Of a DNA stretch of 64,000 nucleotides, positions 26,321 through 38,374 are shown in pieces. A program made the translations under genes and the position numbers. Positions within the stretch are counted from its first letter, which is position 1. Each line of letters begins with the position of its first letter. Under the pieces are notes generated by a model that saw nothing but the letters and a program-made list of their open reading frames with translations, made no database searches and was not told the origin of the DNA. Source of the DNA: Sporothrix humicola (lineage: Eukaryota; Ascomycota; Sordariomycetes; Ophiostomatales; Ophiostomataceae); the NCBI GenBank assembly GCA_021396245.1, contig WNYE01000128.1, positions 1 to 64,000 on the forward strand. The letters run 5' to 3'.

Positions 26321-28395
26321 ATTGGCCGAGAAGTGGAGGTGTATCGACATCTGCCGCAAAGTGGATTGAAGTGGATGCAAAAGTGGACTTGAATTACCAT
26401 ACCCTGCCACTCGACAGTTGGACAAAAGCAGCATACGAGACCCATTCGTAGCCGTACGTCGTTGTTGTCGTACAACTATGAGCTGAAGATGGCGACAACG
26501 ACGAGAATAGAGAATGGGGACGCCTACAGAAGTGTCCGTTGTGGATATTGTCGACTCTATCAACTATCACTGAGGAATTGAGTGCCCGTGCCCGACAGTG
26601 CCGACTCCCCACAACAATGGTCCTTTCTAACGATGGTGTCATCTCGACTCTTTCAGCTTCAGCTGTCGTTGATACAGCTGAAGACAGAAGACAGAAGACA
26701 GCTGTCGGTGTCAACGAAAACAAGGCAGGCCGGAAACAAGCATTTGGGGCAAATGTATCTGTCTTAATTTTGACCGAGGCTGAAATTTAGTTTCGCATCT
26801 GCTGCGTAAAATTTTGATTTATCATGATGATGAACACGCTCAAGATTGGTCAATTGGACAGGCCAAGGGGCAATGTACTCTGTAGAGTTAATGATTGACA
26901 GCAACTCCGTAGTAGCAGGTTGATATTTCCTTGATCTTGAACGCCAGCAAAGCGTATGATCTCGGGCTTTAGAACGAGGGGTTCAGGCACAGAGGCATCT
27001 GGACCTGAACTAGAAGTTGACGCGACTAACATGGGAACGAGAACGAGCAGTTGTGAAGAGACTGAATACGAAAAAAAATCCGAGTGGCGTCGATTCCCCC
27101 GCAAAACCAAAAAGTACTGCACTAATACGTGAATGGGAAAAAGAAGAGAACAGCAGAAGGAGTAAAAGAATAAAACAAATCCACCAAGCAGATCAAAGAA
27201 ACCCTCATCCATGGCGGAAAAGGCTCCGCCCATTCTGTGTGTCTTTGTGTCTTTTGACTTCACGTGACTAAGATCTGTGGCTGAGGTCTGAGAATGGGAA
27301 AATCTCGGGATTTATGACCGAGACGGCGAGGCCCTCAGACTCTTTCTTCTCTTTCTTTGCTGTGCCACGAAAACAAACCGTAGCCACACCATAGCCTATC
27401 GAGGCGTACTTTCTACAAAAAAAAGGTTTTTGGGTTCCGTTTTGATGCCATTCCAGAGGCAAATGGGTCTATTCTAGACGTGAGAGAACCCTTTCGAGGC
27501 TTTGACTTGATCCACCTTGATCTTATCATGCCTCGTCAGAAATCGTCACATATCGTCCTTGATCGTCTTTGAACGCTGGCGGCCGTCAAGGTTGTCCCCA
27601 TCTTGCCATCTTGGCTTCTGGGGAGACCGGTGTAAAAAGACGTCGTAGGGACTCTTTTTCCTAATCCGGACATATCCCGCCTTCGCCTTCTGCCCACATC
27701 CTGTCCACATCCCGCGTTCTTCGACTCTTCTCTGTCACTTCTGGCCCACGATAGCGTGAATGCTACGTTGCCAGTGACACCCTTCACAGCACTCCGGACC
27801 CTTTTGACAGTTGTCTGCCACACAGGTGCGCACCGCCACTGTGGCGGCCTTCGCTCTAGTCTGGCACTTTCTCCTGGCTAACGGTCTATTATCTTTCTAT
27901 TCTTCCTTTAATGGCCTTCTATTTTTTTTCTTTCTGTCTTCAATGGCCTTTTAATGCCTTTTACTTTCTTTCTTCCCAGTTTCTGACGTTGGCAGCTGGT
28001 TTTCGCTTCTCCGGAGACGTCATTTCAGCCAGAGCCAGGGGCGTGCAGTTTACAACTTCACCATTTTCGTGATTAATTCCCTTTTTTTCTTTCAGGCATC
28101 GCCATCTACATCGCTATCCTTGTTTGACAAGTTTGATGGGCCGCCATTTACATCTTTTTTTTCCCTAGTTCCCACAGCTTCTACAGTCCACCACAGTGCA
28201 TCATTCTCGTCCACTCGTTTTGTTTTCTTTTGCAGATATTGTCTTTAAATCGACGCCTTCTTACACCTCTTCACTATCCACATCAGTCTGACCTTGTCTG
28301 GCTGGTCCTTTTGTTTTTAGTTCCCATTTTGGCTGTCTATCTTCGCTCTTCCCCGGGTTTCGACGTGACCATCGAGATAGACACATCAAAGATAC

Positions 28396-28429
28396 GGAGG
28401 TAGCCCATGAAGACATGAAGATTACCTCC
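28396..28429. other. Short inverted repeat GGAGGTA/TACCTCC
   Basis: Seven-base arms at 28396-28402 and 28423-28429 are exact reverse complements separated by 20 bases. No function is assigned. Confidence 0.5.
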
Positions 28430-28615
28430 TAGAGTACCGAGTATGTTTCTACAATAATTGATATGTCTGTTGGAGCAAAAAGGGCAATTGAAACGAATTA
28501 GACAATCAAAATGTCCCAGAAACAAGGACTCGGAGACACTGAAACCCTATAATAGAAAACGAACTCAGCCAACGAACATAACCAACAGACAACGCCAGGT
28601 ACCCGTCATTGTTTT

Positions 28616-28655
28616 CATGTGTTTTTCATGTGTTTTTCATGTGTTTTTCATGTGT
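28616..28655. repeat. Tandem 11-base repeat CATGTGTTTTT
   Basis: Three perfect copies and a partial fourth. It lies in a gene-free spacer. Confidence 0.9.
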
Positions 28656-29649
28656 CCTTGGGATGTTATTTTGTGTGTCTTGTTGGTTGTTGTTGTCAAG
28701 TTCGCTCATCATTCTGCCCCTTTCCATCCCTGAATTTCGGCGACATTCCGCATTCCGCTGTTCTCGGGCGCTCTCGCCGCTATATTCCACGTCGCCAGTT
28801 TGTTGCTTCTGTTTTCGGGACGCCGGACCTCTTTGGCCTGTCTGGTCGCTCTATGGCCTATCTTTGGTCTGTCTTTTACCTCTCTTTGTCCTATCAACTT
28901 CTCTCTCCTGTGTTCCTCGCCTTCTTGGCCTTCCAGAAAGTCCTTTTGCGTGTCTCCGGCCCCCTGGGGCCTTGATCGGTCTCTGTTCGTCTCTGTTTGC
29001 CCTGGATTGGGGCCGGAAAGTGAGCAGATGGACTATCCCGGGACAACGCGAAAAAAGCACGGCCGCAAAATGGTGCCAACATCTTAGCTGGAGGCGAGGG
29101 TGTGTGGTTTATGATACTGTGAGAATAGCAAGACACGAAATACTCGAAATATCACGCGAACATTCAGGGCAAGGGATACAGGGATAACTAGAATGATGAA
29201 TCTATGTCAAAAGATGCACCAGAAGATGGCCAGAAGATATCCTAGAAGAGGCACCAGGAGGTTAACAGAAACATTATGCGACGCCAGAGACGACATCGAG
29301 CCAACAGCAGCACCAGCAAGACATCGGAGATGCACCAGTGATGCACCAGAAATTGCACCAGAAAATGCACCAGGAAATACGCTGGAACGGCAGTTGTTGG
29401 AGATGATCAGATCACGTGTTTTCCTCTGAGTTTCCGCATTTCCGTTCAACGACGTCTCTATTGTTTATGCGTTTTAATTGACTGCATTGTAAAGAGCACA
29501 CAAACCTCGGTTTCATGGGATAAATTTTGCTTATCGATGCAGTTCTTTGTTCTCGTCAAAGACGTGCAATGATCAACATCAACAATTGCCTGCTTGAGAG
29601 TTGCAGTGTAAGTGAAGTGGAAGTATGAGGAAAGAGGAAATACGCTGAT

Positions 29650-29910
29650 ACTCTGTAAAGTGGAAGAACACCCACTGCCCGCCCGCGCTTATGCGCCCTA
29701 ACCTTATTTTCAGTGGACTGGGGTTCGCTGTAGCATAGGGCAGGCGCGCGGCAGATGTGAGCCCCAGCCGCCTGGCCAGGCGAGGCCAACCTCACTAAAA
29801 GCCATCGGAATTAAGGGGAGTGGGCTGCTGTGGGCACGCTGGAGACTGCCTATGCCTGCCTATATGGGCTGGAGCCAGCGATCACTGGTGGAGCCCCCGA
29901 GAGTTTGTTT
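29650..29910. other. GC-rich block with a 14-base perfect palindrome
   Basis: A locally GC-rich, C/G-skewed stretch includes the exact palindrome CGCCTGGCCAGGCG at 29769-29782. It stops abruptly at an AT-rich island. No gene is visible in it. It may be a relic of an inserted element, but no terminal repeats can be recognised. Confidence 0.4.
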
Positions 29911-29935
29911 ACTGGGTCAGGAGACAACCACCATA

Positions 29936-30215
29936 TCACGAAATCAAATATCGTCAACAAAACACAAAATTAAAATAATCAATAACGAATTATTCAAATT
30001 ATTATTGTTAGGCTTTGGAATATTATAGGTTTAAACTAAAATTTTCTAAAATTTTATACATTTGTGTTCTTTCAAATCATTTTTTAAATGCGGTATTTGG
30101 ATTTTTTTGTGGAAAAGTAAAAACATCTTCAACAACATTCTTGTTTTAGAACAATTTGACATTTTTTATTTGTAACTTTTTAACAAATGAAATATATTTA
30201 AACAATAGATACGAG
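29936..30215. other. AT-rich island next to the DUF6536 3' end
   Basis: About 280 bases are strongly AT-rich, with many TTTT/AAAA and ATTATT words, sharply unlike the GC-rich block to its left. There is no gene. It lies 240 bases beyond the stop codon of the DUF6536 gene, so part could be 3' flanking DNA. A degraded repeat is the other simple reading. Confidence 0.5.
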
Positions 30216-30456
30216 ATGCAGTCCATGCACTCGGTTTGGGTATAATAACGCCTATGATGGCAGGCTCCAGCCGCTCCTTCCCGCATCGTGCGCCGACGAT
30301 GTTTTGTTTGGTTCTTTCCGTTTACGGTACTTGCCGTTTTCAAATGATATCCTCCCCTTCCCTCCTTCCAAAAATACAAAAGATTACGTTACATAGCTCA
30401 TTAATAGGGGCAGACCCCTTTTCCCATTTCCCCTTTTCATTTCCTCACTCCTCTCC

Positions 30457-33400
30457 CTAAGCATAGCTTCTTGCAGCATCCAGGGGCATCAACGGCCCGC
30501 TCGAAAACGCACAATGCCCGACAATAGCGTCAATATTGTCCTCTTCAAGCGTCCCGTCGGTCAACAGTTGCCCCTCTCTCGTGAGGCCACGCTGGCGGTT
30601 GTAGCCCTGGTACGGGTGATGGTAAGATGGCACAGGACCCCAAGCCAAAGGCCGCAGCCAAAGCGGCAGGGGACCACCATTGCTGCCGTTCTGTCCCGTC
30701 ACTTCGGTTGGCATCTCCTCTGGCATAGGGTGGCAGCGGGCACTGATGACGGCACTGCACGATCCGCCAGGAAGGGTCAGCGGGTTGCGGCCGAGCGAGG
30801 CATTGGGTGGTGGCGTACGACGAGCCCCGAGAACGACGACGAGAAGAGCCACACCGGCAGGGAGGACGAGCACCACGACCAGACCGACACCGCTGAAGCC
30901 GAGAAGAGCCAGAAGAGAGGACTCATCGACAGGCTGTACTCCAGTGACAACCACACCCTCGCTGACGGCAAAGAGGAGAGCGGCCACAAGAACGACCAGC
31001 ACCCAGTGCCAGGCCTGGGGAACAGTCAAGTACAAAGACGTGGTCTGGTGGCCACGAGGGCGGTACGAGACACGCAGCGGGCGGCGGCAGTGCTGCTGCA
31101 GTTGTTCGTTGCGGTGGTGCTGGTGAGCAGCCACGTACTGGGCGGACTCGTGCGACAAGAAGTAGGCTGACAGGTGGGTGTCGACCAGCAGATAGAGAGC
31201 GGCCACACCCAGAAGAGGGAGAGCACCAAGAAGAGCTGTGGGTGTCATCATCGATGACGAATATTCTGCACTCGACAGAGGAGCAATCTGGCCAAACGAA
31301 CCGAGACCGGCATCCCTGGACACAACGACCACGAAAGCAGCCAGTGCTAGACCGAAAACAACCCACCAGGCGACCGACCCGACAAACCACCGCATCATCG
31401 AGACCGACTGGAACCAAAAGTACGTCCCAGTCTTTCTGTTTCCACGCTCATCGGCAGGACCATCCAAGAACATGGGTTGCATAATATTCTCGGGCTGCTG
31501 AGCAGACTGGCCAGATCCAGTAGACTCGACAGAAGGGCGGCCGTCTTGCGGGCCAAACCCAGGCAGACGAGGCTGGTCGACCATACCCTTCCACACACCG
31601 TGCTGCACAACATCCTCCTTGGACAACAGACAAGCGCCCCGCGTCGTCGGGTCCGGGTCACGCAAGAATGCGGCGACTGCATCGCCGAGTGTGATGAGCG
31701 GTGCCTGGCGGAAGTGGCGGTGGGCCTTGCGCGGAAGCAGCAGATAGCCAAACGACAGAACAGTCACGACGTTGAGGCCGACAATGGCGCTCAGAAGGGT
31801 GGTGTTGAGTGTGACACGGCAGGTAGTAGTGACAGTGTCGTCGTCGGCAGCAGCTGCTGCTGCACCCATCGTGGCCGTGGTCGTGGCCGTCTGAGCAAGG
31901 CAAAAGGCCACGGAAGCCTTGTTAACAACAAGCTCTGACCGGCTATCCTCGCCGTCTTTGGTGATCTGAAAGACAGACGAGCTGCTCGAGCTGGCTGCCA
32001 GAAGTACCGATCCAGCAGGCGCCGTCTGGACGACAGAGCTGTTGGTGGCCTGGAGAGTAGTCACAGCGTCGTCGGTAAGAACGATGAGAACAGCACTGTA
32101 CTTGCTGGACGAGGTCGAAGATGCGTTCTTGGTGCCATCGTTGATATCGAACAAGGCGAGCTCTTCCTGGACAGCCGACATTGCTAATACCGACGACTGC
32201 GCCTGAAGACACTCTGAGGCTGTCAGGTTGGTCAGCGTTTGTTGCTTTGTGTTGGCGGCCAACTGCTGCAGCTGCAGGATGGTCACACGGTCGAGTCCGC
32301 CAGCATTGTTCGACGAGCCGTTGCTGAATGTGGCGCCCTCAAGAAAAGTTGGGGACACAAGCAGGACGTTGTATGATGGGGATGCTGCCGACGACAGAGG
32401 CGCCACCAGAACGACACCGATCAGTGCGCCGTACAAAACCGTTGAAGCCACGGCGACGGCCACCACCACCAACGCCAGGACGGCACGGGCCTTGCGCTGC
32501 TTCAAGAGGAAGACAATGTTGCGCAGCGAGGGTACGCCGACATCGAGCCATTGCCGCGATGAGTGGGCAGCATCAAGTTCAGCGCGTGTCGGACTGCTCA
32601 GGATTTGGAAAACGTACTGAGCGCCGGCCAGTAGAGCAATCGAGAAGAGTGACATAATGGCACGGAGCAGCCATGCGACAGGATGGGCACCTGAACAGGA
32701 CGACGATCCGGCATCCGAGACGGGGACGGCACGACTCGTGAAAACTGTAGCCAGTGACATCTTGCTGCCATCGTTCTTCAGCACTGTCAGTGCCACAACC
32801 AGACCAGCAAGGCCAACAACAAAGATGACCACAGACAGCAGGCCATACAGAGCAACACCGGCTCTCCAGCCATGTGCCACGATTCCACGCTGCCGTGTCT
32901 GTCGTCTCCGTCCTCCTTGGCCGTTCGTGCCATAGCTCCTGCGCTTCTCGTTGTAATAGTCGGTGCCTCTCAACATCGGCTCATCTGACCGTCGGTGTCC
33001 GTTTGGACTCGGCAGTGGGTGGCCGTCGATGATGCCACTGTTCCGGCTGCCACCGCCGCGCAGGCGGAGATCTTCTTGTGACTTGGGCGTCTCCTCCTCT
33101 TCTTTCCGCCTCTCAATCTTGCGCTGTGCCACCGTCTCGGGCGTCTCGCCGCGCAGGTAGTTGATCACATAGTCGGGGATCAGCGACCGCCGGATCGTCG
33201 CCTTTTCGTCTTCTTCGTCGTCGTCGTTGTCATAAAAGATCCGCTTGGAGCCCGTCCTCCGCGGCTGCCATGTGGCCCGATAGCTTGGTTTGCGGATAAG
33301 GTGGACGTCTTGTGGTGCTGTGATGGTGGAGGCTGGTGATTGCGGAATGGTGGGGAGCGTGTATGTGTTGGTTTCGAGCGAGATGCTCTGAAAGGGCCAC

Positions 33401-33591
33401 TGGACCGTCTGGCGAGTGAGTCGAGCCGGTTTTCGTGGTGTGATTCTGGGAGGTCAGCACACGACATTGGAAGCCGATTTTTATGGGGAAGAGAGGGCCT
33501 ACTTTTCGACATTCGTGACTTCACCGTTCTCGTCCCAGTGGTACCTGTCGGCCTCATCGCCGTGGTCGCGTGGCGGGATGGTGACCTCCAT
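30457..33591 (-). CDS. DUF6536-family multi-pass membrane protein
   Basis: Fungal integral membrane protein of unknown function, 1025 residues. Exon 1 is 33591-33503. A 57-base intron (33502-33446, GTAGGC donor, GCTGAC branch, CCCAG acceptor) joins exon 2, 33445-30457, in phase. The soluble N-terminus contains an acidic run (DNDDDDEEDE, about 98-107) and many basic residues. Eight hydrophobic segments are visible near 227-252, 285-312, 351-378, 579-601, 714-738, 762-784, 842-864 and 873-902. The family mark lies between segments 2 and 3: SPTRAELDAAH (314-324) and WLDVGVPSLRN (329-339), with GWRAGV at the start of the first segment. A Ser/Thr-rich loop of about 200 residues between segments 3 and 4 carries several N-glycosylation sites (NLT, NTT, NSS), so it probably faces outside. 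No transport or enzymatic role can be assigned. Confidence 0.9.
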
Positions 33592-36500
33592 CGTGAGTGA
33601 TGGCTGGTGCTCTTTTAGTGAAGAGCAAGTATTATATCGTGTGGTGATAATTCATTGGCAGAGGTGAGTTGGGATAAGGATGGTTGTGAAAGTGAGAGTG
33701 AGCGAGCGAGAAGGAGAGAAACAGATCGAGATGTAAAGGAATGACAAAGTTAAGATGATCTCGGTTCTGTCAACTCTCAAGTGAGTTGTATGATTTTCTC
33801 TCGCAAAAAGACGATTCCCGGAAAAAGAAGAGAAACGTTCGAAAGAAAGATATGATCGGAGGGAAGATGGAAACAAAAGAACGAAAAAGAGTCTTATGAG
33901 AGAGGAATATGGGCTCTAGGATGAACAAGACGAGACTGAGGGGTCTGGACTTGTGAAGACTTGTGTATTGTATGAGTGGGTGCAGGCAGGTAATTGTATG
34001 GGAAAGATGGATGCAAGTGCAGGGGAGGGCGGGGAGGATCTGTTTTACATGTGCGAACCCTTGTCGCTCTGCGTCACACAGGGCACAAGAAGTGGAGGGC
34101 AAAGAAGAGGAAAGAAGAAAATACAGTCAAAAAAGGCTCGTGTTTGGCTACCTCGGACGTGTCGTCTGATCATGCAAGTGCAATATGGAGACAGAAAAGA
34201 AAGAAATACGGAAAAGAAACGAAAAAGGAAATATCTAAAAATGAAAAGAAGAGATGCAAAGAGGGCTGGGCGGGTATGCATGCAAGGTCTCGACATGGGA
34301 AGCCACACTTGCACACAGACACAGACCTCTTTTACTGTTTTTCTTTTCATGTCTCTCTTTCTTTCCCATTGTCTCTCATCGTCGATTCTCGCTTGCCTGC
34401 ATCAAAAATCTCATATTCCTTTTCAGCTGCCGTGGTGGTGTGCTGGTGTTAGTTGGTGTTTATGCTTGTGAACACTTTTGCGTGGCTGTGTTTACACGAG
34501 AGAAAGGCGAAAAGGAGCCAGAAAAAGGGGACAGAAAAGGAGAATAATGCGCATATCCTGCAAGTGCATTTATTCATTTCAGCCTTCTCTTGTCGTCGTG
34601 ATGATGGCTGGTGTTGCTTTATTGATTTTTCAAGCATCTTTCACGATGGTCATAAAGTGAGGGTTTTCCCTTTTCTTCACTCATTGTTCACCCTCATCAC
34701 AATTGCTGGAGGTTGGCAGGCACGGCAGACATCTGCAGCGTGCAGCACAGCGTTGCATCGTACCTGAAGTAGTCTGGTCACAACGTGATACTGAGACGGC
34801 TCTTGAGATCAGAGAAGCGGCTGAATTTTCTCAGTCTCTTGCACGCACAAACTCCAAAGACGCTCGGACGCCCGGTTTCCCGCCTCCACAAATAAAACAC
34901 TGCAGAATTGTGAGGGTTTGTTCAAGTCGTTCAGGTCGGGCGGCCAGCTGCCTGGGATTGAGGTTTCTCAGACAGTCATTGGCTGTAAAAGACATCCCGG
35001 CTCCTATTTTTAAAATAAGACAGGGGATTTTCAGGAGAGGTCGAGGTTTATGCAAAGGCTGTGAATGAGGCGCCCTGTCCTCTGTCTCGATGTTCTAGGT
35101 CATCCATCGCCGGTAGTGGGCGACCGGGGTGGTGGGCAGAGATGACAGGGGTATTGGTTTCGAATCGTGGAGGGGTGTGTCTCCTACAACTGTTTTACAC
35201 AACAGTATGTTCTCCCTCTTCTTTTTTGTCGTCATCAAAGGCCTTTTGGACCCATTTGCCCCATTTCCAACCCCCTGAGACACAGCCTTGTCGCCTCCGT
35301 TGGAGTGAGCGAGACTCGATCTCGGAGGAGCCACTGCAAAAAGGAATAGCAAGAAGGAATAAGAATAAGGATAAGGGATCGAGAACAGACCAAAAGAACT
35401 CTAAGCCTTCGGCATCATGTTCGGACGAAAAGGAACACCAGGAAAAAAATAAGAAAGAACAGGAAAAAGCAAGGAATCGCACGATCGTGCACGATGATAA
35501 GGGGGTGGCGGATGGATGAAATGCGATGACAAGAGAACGAAAAAGAAAAGTTGGTGAAGCTTGGATCTCATTGGGTTGAGGCTGAAATGACTTTTTGAGC
35601 ACGAGAACAACAGAATTACACCTCTGCTCAGAAACGACAGCCACAGTTGCACAGTTGCACACTCTGCATGTCATCCCTGCTGCACATCCAGCTGGGCCGC
35701 CTCTTGGGCCGTGATCGACGTTCTGAAAAGAGGGAGGAGAAAACAGAAATGGAAAGAGGCAATGAAAAGAGGCTCAAAATACTTCGTACGGTTGCAAATA
35801 CAACGTGCGACGTGCGCCATCTCATTCAATCGTCACAATATGCCGTCTGTTAAGCGCCCAAGATGAAAGAGACGATGCACCTGCGGGATACTGCAGAACA
35901 AAAACAGATTCGTGCACGATCCGTCTGTTCTCTCTCACTCTTTCGGTCTTTTCCTGTCTTTTTCTGTCTCTTCCGCACTTATTTTTGCCAGCCGCCCCCA
36001 AAAATAAAATATAACACTCGATCGAGCGGCTGGGAGGTGCGTCAGCTGCGACGTGAATGCACGCTGTATGCAAAGAGAATAAGACGCAGGCCGTGCGCAA
36101 GGTAAATGATGATTGATCGATGGACACAAAAGAGAAAAGAAAAGGCAGGTCAAACGCCAATCCAACGCATGGGAGATCTCCAAAACAAAAAGACGACAAA
36201 ATTTTCGAGGAAACATTCAATTTGGAATGGGCTATACCTCATATTCACTGTAATAGGCCAGACAGCTCTGTTCAACGACTGGTTTGGTTGCTTTCCAACC
36301 CCTTGGATGTCATCAATCCTTGCTGCCAATCAAGAGAGGGCTTGCCATTCGACAAAGACGGTTCTGAAGCCATCCCAGTCCCTGCCATATATTTTACATC
36401 TAGTGCTCTTATATACAGGATATAAACTTGCCGTTCTGCCGAGCCTTGGATACAGTTTGTTGGTCTGCGGCCATATTGCGGGATACATGGCGTTATCGTG

Positions 36501-38374
36501 CATTTCTCCTGTTGTTATTTTTTGTTGTCCATGAGAAAACAGTATTGCACCATGGGACAGGAGATGAAAAGGGAAACGCATATGCAAGATTGAAAACAAA
36601 GCCTATCAAGCAAACAAACAAACCTTAACTAGAATCCGGGAATGTGAAAGACAGACGAAAATGAGGTTGGTGGGTTCCCGCAAATCGAGCCTGGTGATCT
36701 CTCATAGAGCCATCTGGCCGTTATCCGTGTTCGGGCAGATGCACAGTGCCTTCCTTCCCCCTACCCCTCCTTCCGTTGCCGGCCCTGTGCCGTTGCTGTG
36801 TTGTCTCTGTCCTTCCGGTTGGCGGAGTTCGGAGGCCCACTTTTTCTGTGAAAGTCGGTTGAAATGGGACAAGAGGCACTGAGAGGACAGCATCGGACAT
36901 CAGGAGGAACTGCACAGTCAATTATGTCCGGTTTTGTTTTGTATTGTGAAAATAAGTGAATATGTCCGAAAATGGCAGTTGCCATGATAGAACACATAAA
37001 AGAAGTCTGGCCACTGACTGCATATCGTGTTATTTCCTGTCCTGTCTCCGAAGCACTTTGACTTGACCTCCTAAAACCGGACTGCAGCCCGATCACTCGA
37101 CCTTGACTTTTCTTTTTGCTATCATTTATTGTGCCACATCGGGAAAACGACCTGCAAGTCATTCTTGTTTCTACTGTGCTCGTTCTTTTCTCTTTCTCCT
37201 TCTCTTTCTTTCTTCATTCACTCACCTCGCCCTTTCCCTTCCTCCACCTTCCAAGAAACGGCCCCATAAAAGCACAAAAGGAAGGATCGATCACGAATAA
37301 CAACTCCGGCGGGCAACAGCAACCCCATACACTGTAAATCGATCCTTCCTGCCCAACAAATCGCATCTCCAAGCATCTATTTCCATATATGGACGCCTGT
37401 CTCGCCAGTTTTCCATTCTCTACTTTAGTGCCTACTGGTCTCTTGCAACTTCCTGTTTTGTCGCCAGCAGATCAGCCCACACAAACTTACAAAGCTTCAC
37501 ACTGTCCTTAATATGTCTCATTCTCTGACCGGATCTCTCGGGCACTCAACACCCAACTTACGGTGAAAGAAAAGGCACGCTCGGCGAGATGGACGCACCC
37601 AAACTCCGCAAGATCTGCTTTTTCTCAATATATATTTTCAACGGTTCTTTTTCAACTGTCTAAATGTGCTTGTTACAGTACGTTGAAACGCGAAGACGCG
37701 AGCAGCCCCTAAATGATTCCATACAAGCACAACAAGCCCCATTTACACCTACCAAACATGGAGAAATAGCAAGAACCCCTCACTGTGAGGCGAGAACTAA
37801 CTAGTTGAGCGACGACTCCTTAAAAGCGATAACGACGAGAGACGGTGTACTGCATTCACTGATTTCACCCAATGGCCTGAGACTTGAAATACTAATCCAA
37901 AGTGTCTTTTATTTTCATATTATGTTCTCTCTTCACTCTCCTCTCCTCTCCTCTTGTTCGCTCTTCATCTCTCGAGGCAACTCGTCTTAACTTGACAAAG
38001 AACATAAAATACAGGTAAGTAACGAATGAATGAAAATGAATGCTATTTGGGTTGGTCGTCATGAAAATGAAACGCTTGGAGACTTGGGGAAAAAAAGCAA
38101 AGAAAATAAAGAGAAGAAAAAAAATACAGAAAAGGATACAAAATACAGGATACAAGACAAAGGAGATCATACTTTCGAGATACTCGAATACCCAACATAC
38201 CCAATGGGTCTCTAATCAAACTCTGATTCTAAATTCCAAAAGATTATAGATGAGAAACCGCGCAAGCACCGGAGCCTTTCGGATGACAAAACACGCGGCA
38301 AACCAGCAGGCGATGCCGCCACAGCCCACGACGACAGTCGACACCACCATGGGCAAGAAGATCGGTACGACAAC
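33592..38374. other. Gene-free spacer, 4.8 kb
   Basis: It lies between the DUF6536 start and the stop of the LRR gene, both on the minus strand, so it should hold the DUF6536 promoter and the LRR 3' end. I see no supportable gene. A 142-codon hydrophobic frame at 36106-36534 (+) has no recognisable domain and looks like chance. There is no repeat of note. Confidence 0.6.

Larger units (their letters stand above)
16062..30456. other. 14.4-kb gene-free spacer between convergent genes
   Basis: It lies between the 3' ends of the bZIP gene (+) and the DUF6536 gene (-). I find no gene I can support: no conserved motif, and frames limited to low-complexity translations. It contains a 22-base A run, a 40-base hairpin at 18990, a long pyrimidine microsatellite at 20360, a near-perfect 31-base palindrome at 24289, several short tandem repeats, and a GC-rich block followed by an AT-rich island at its right end. 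No tRNA or 5S rRNA is visible. Confidence 0.6.

Noticed and set aside
36106..36534. 142-codon hydrophobic frame on the + strand
   Set aside because: It has no recognisable domain and no matching upstream or downstream exon, and its composition is that of the surrounding spacer.
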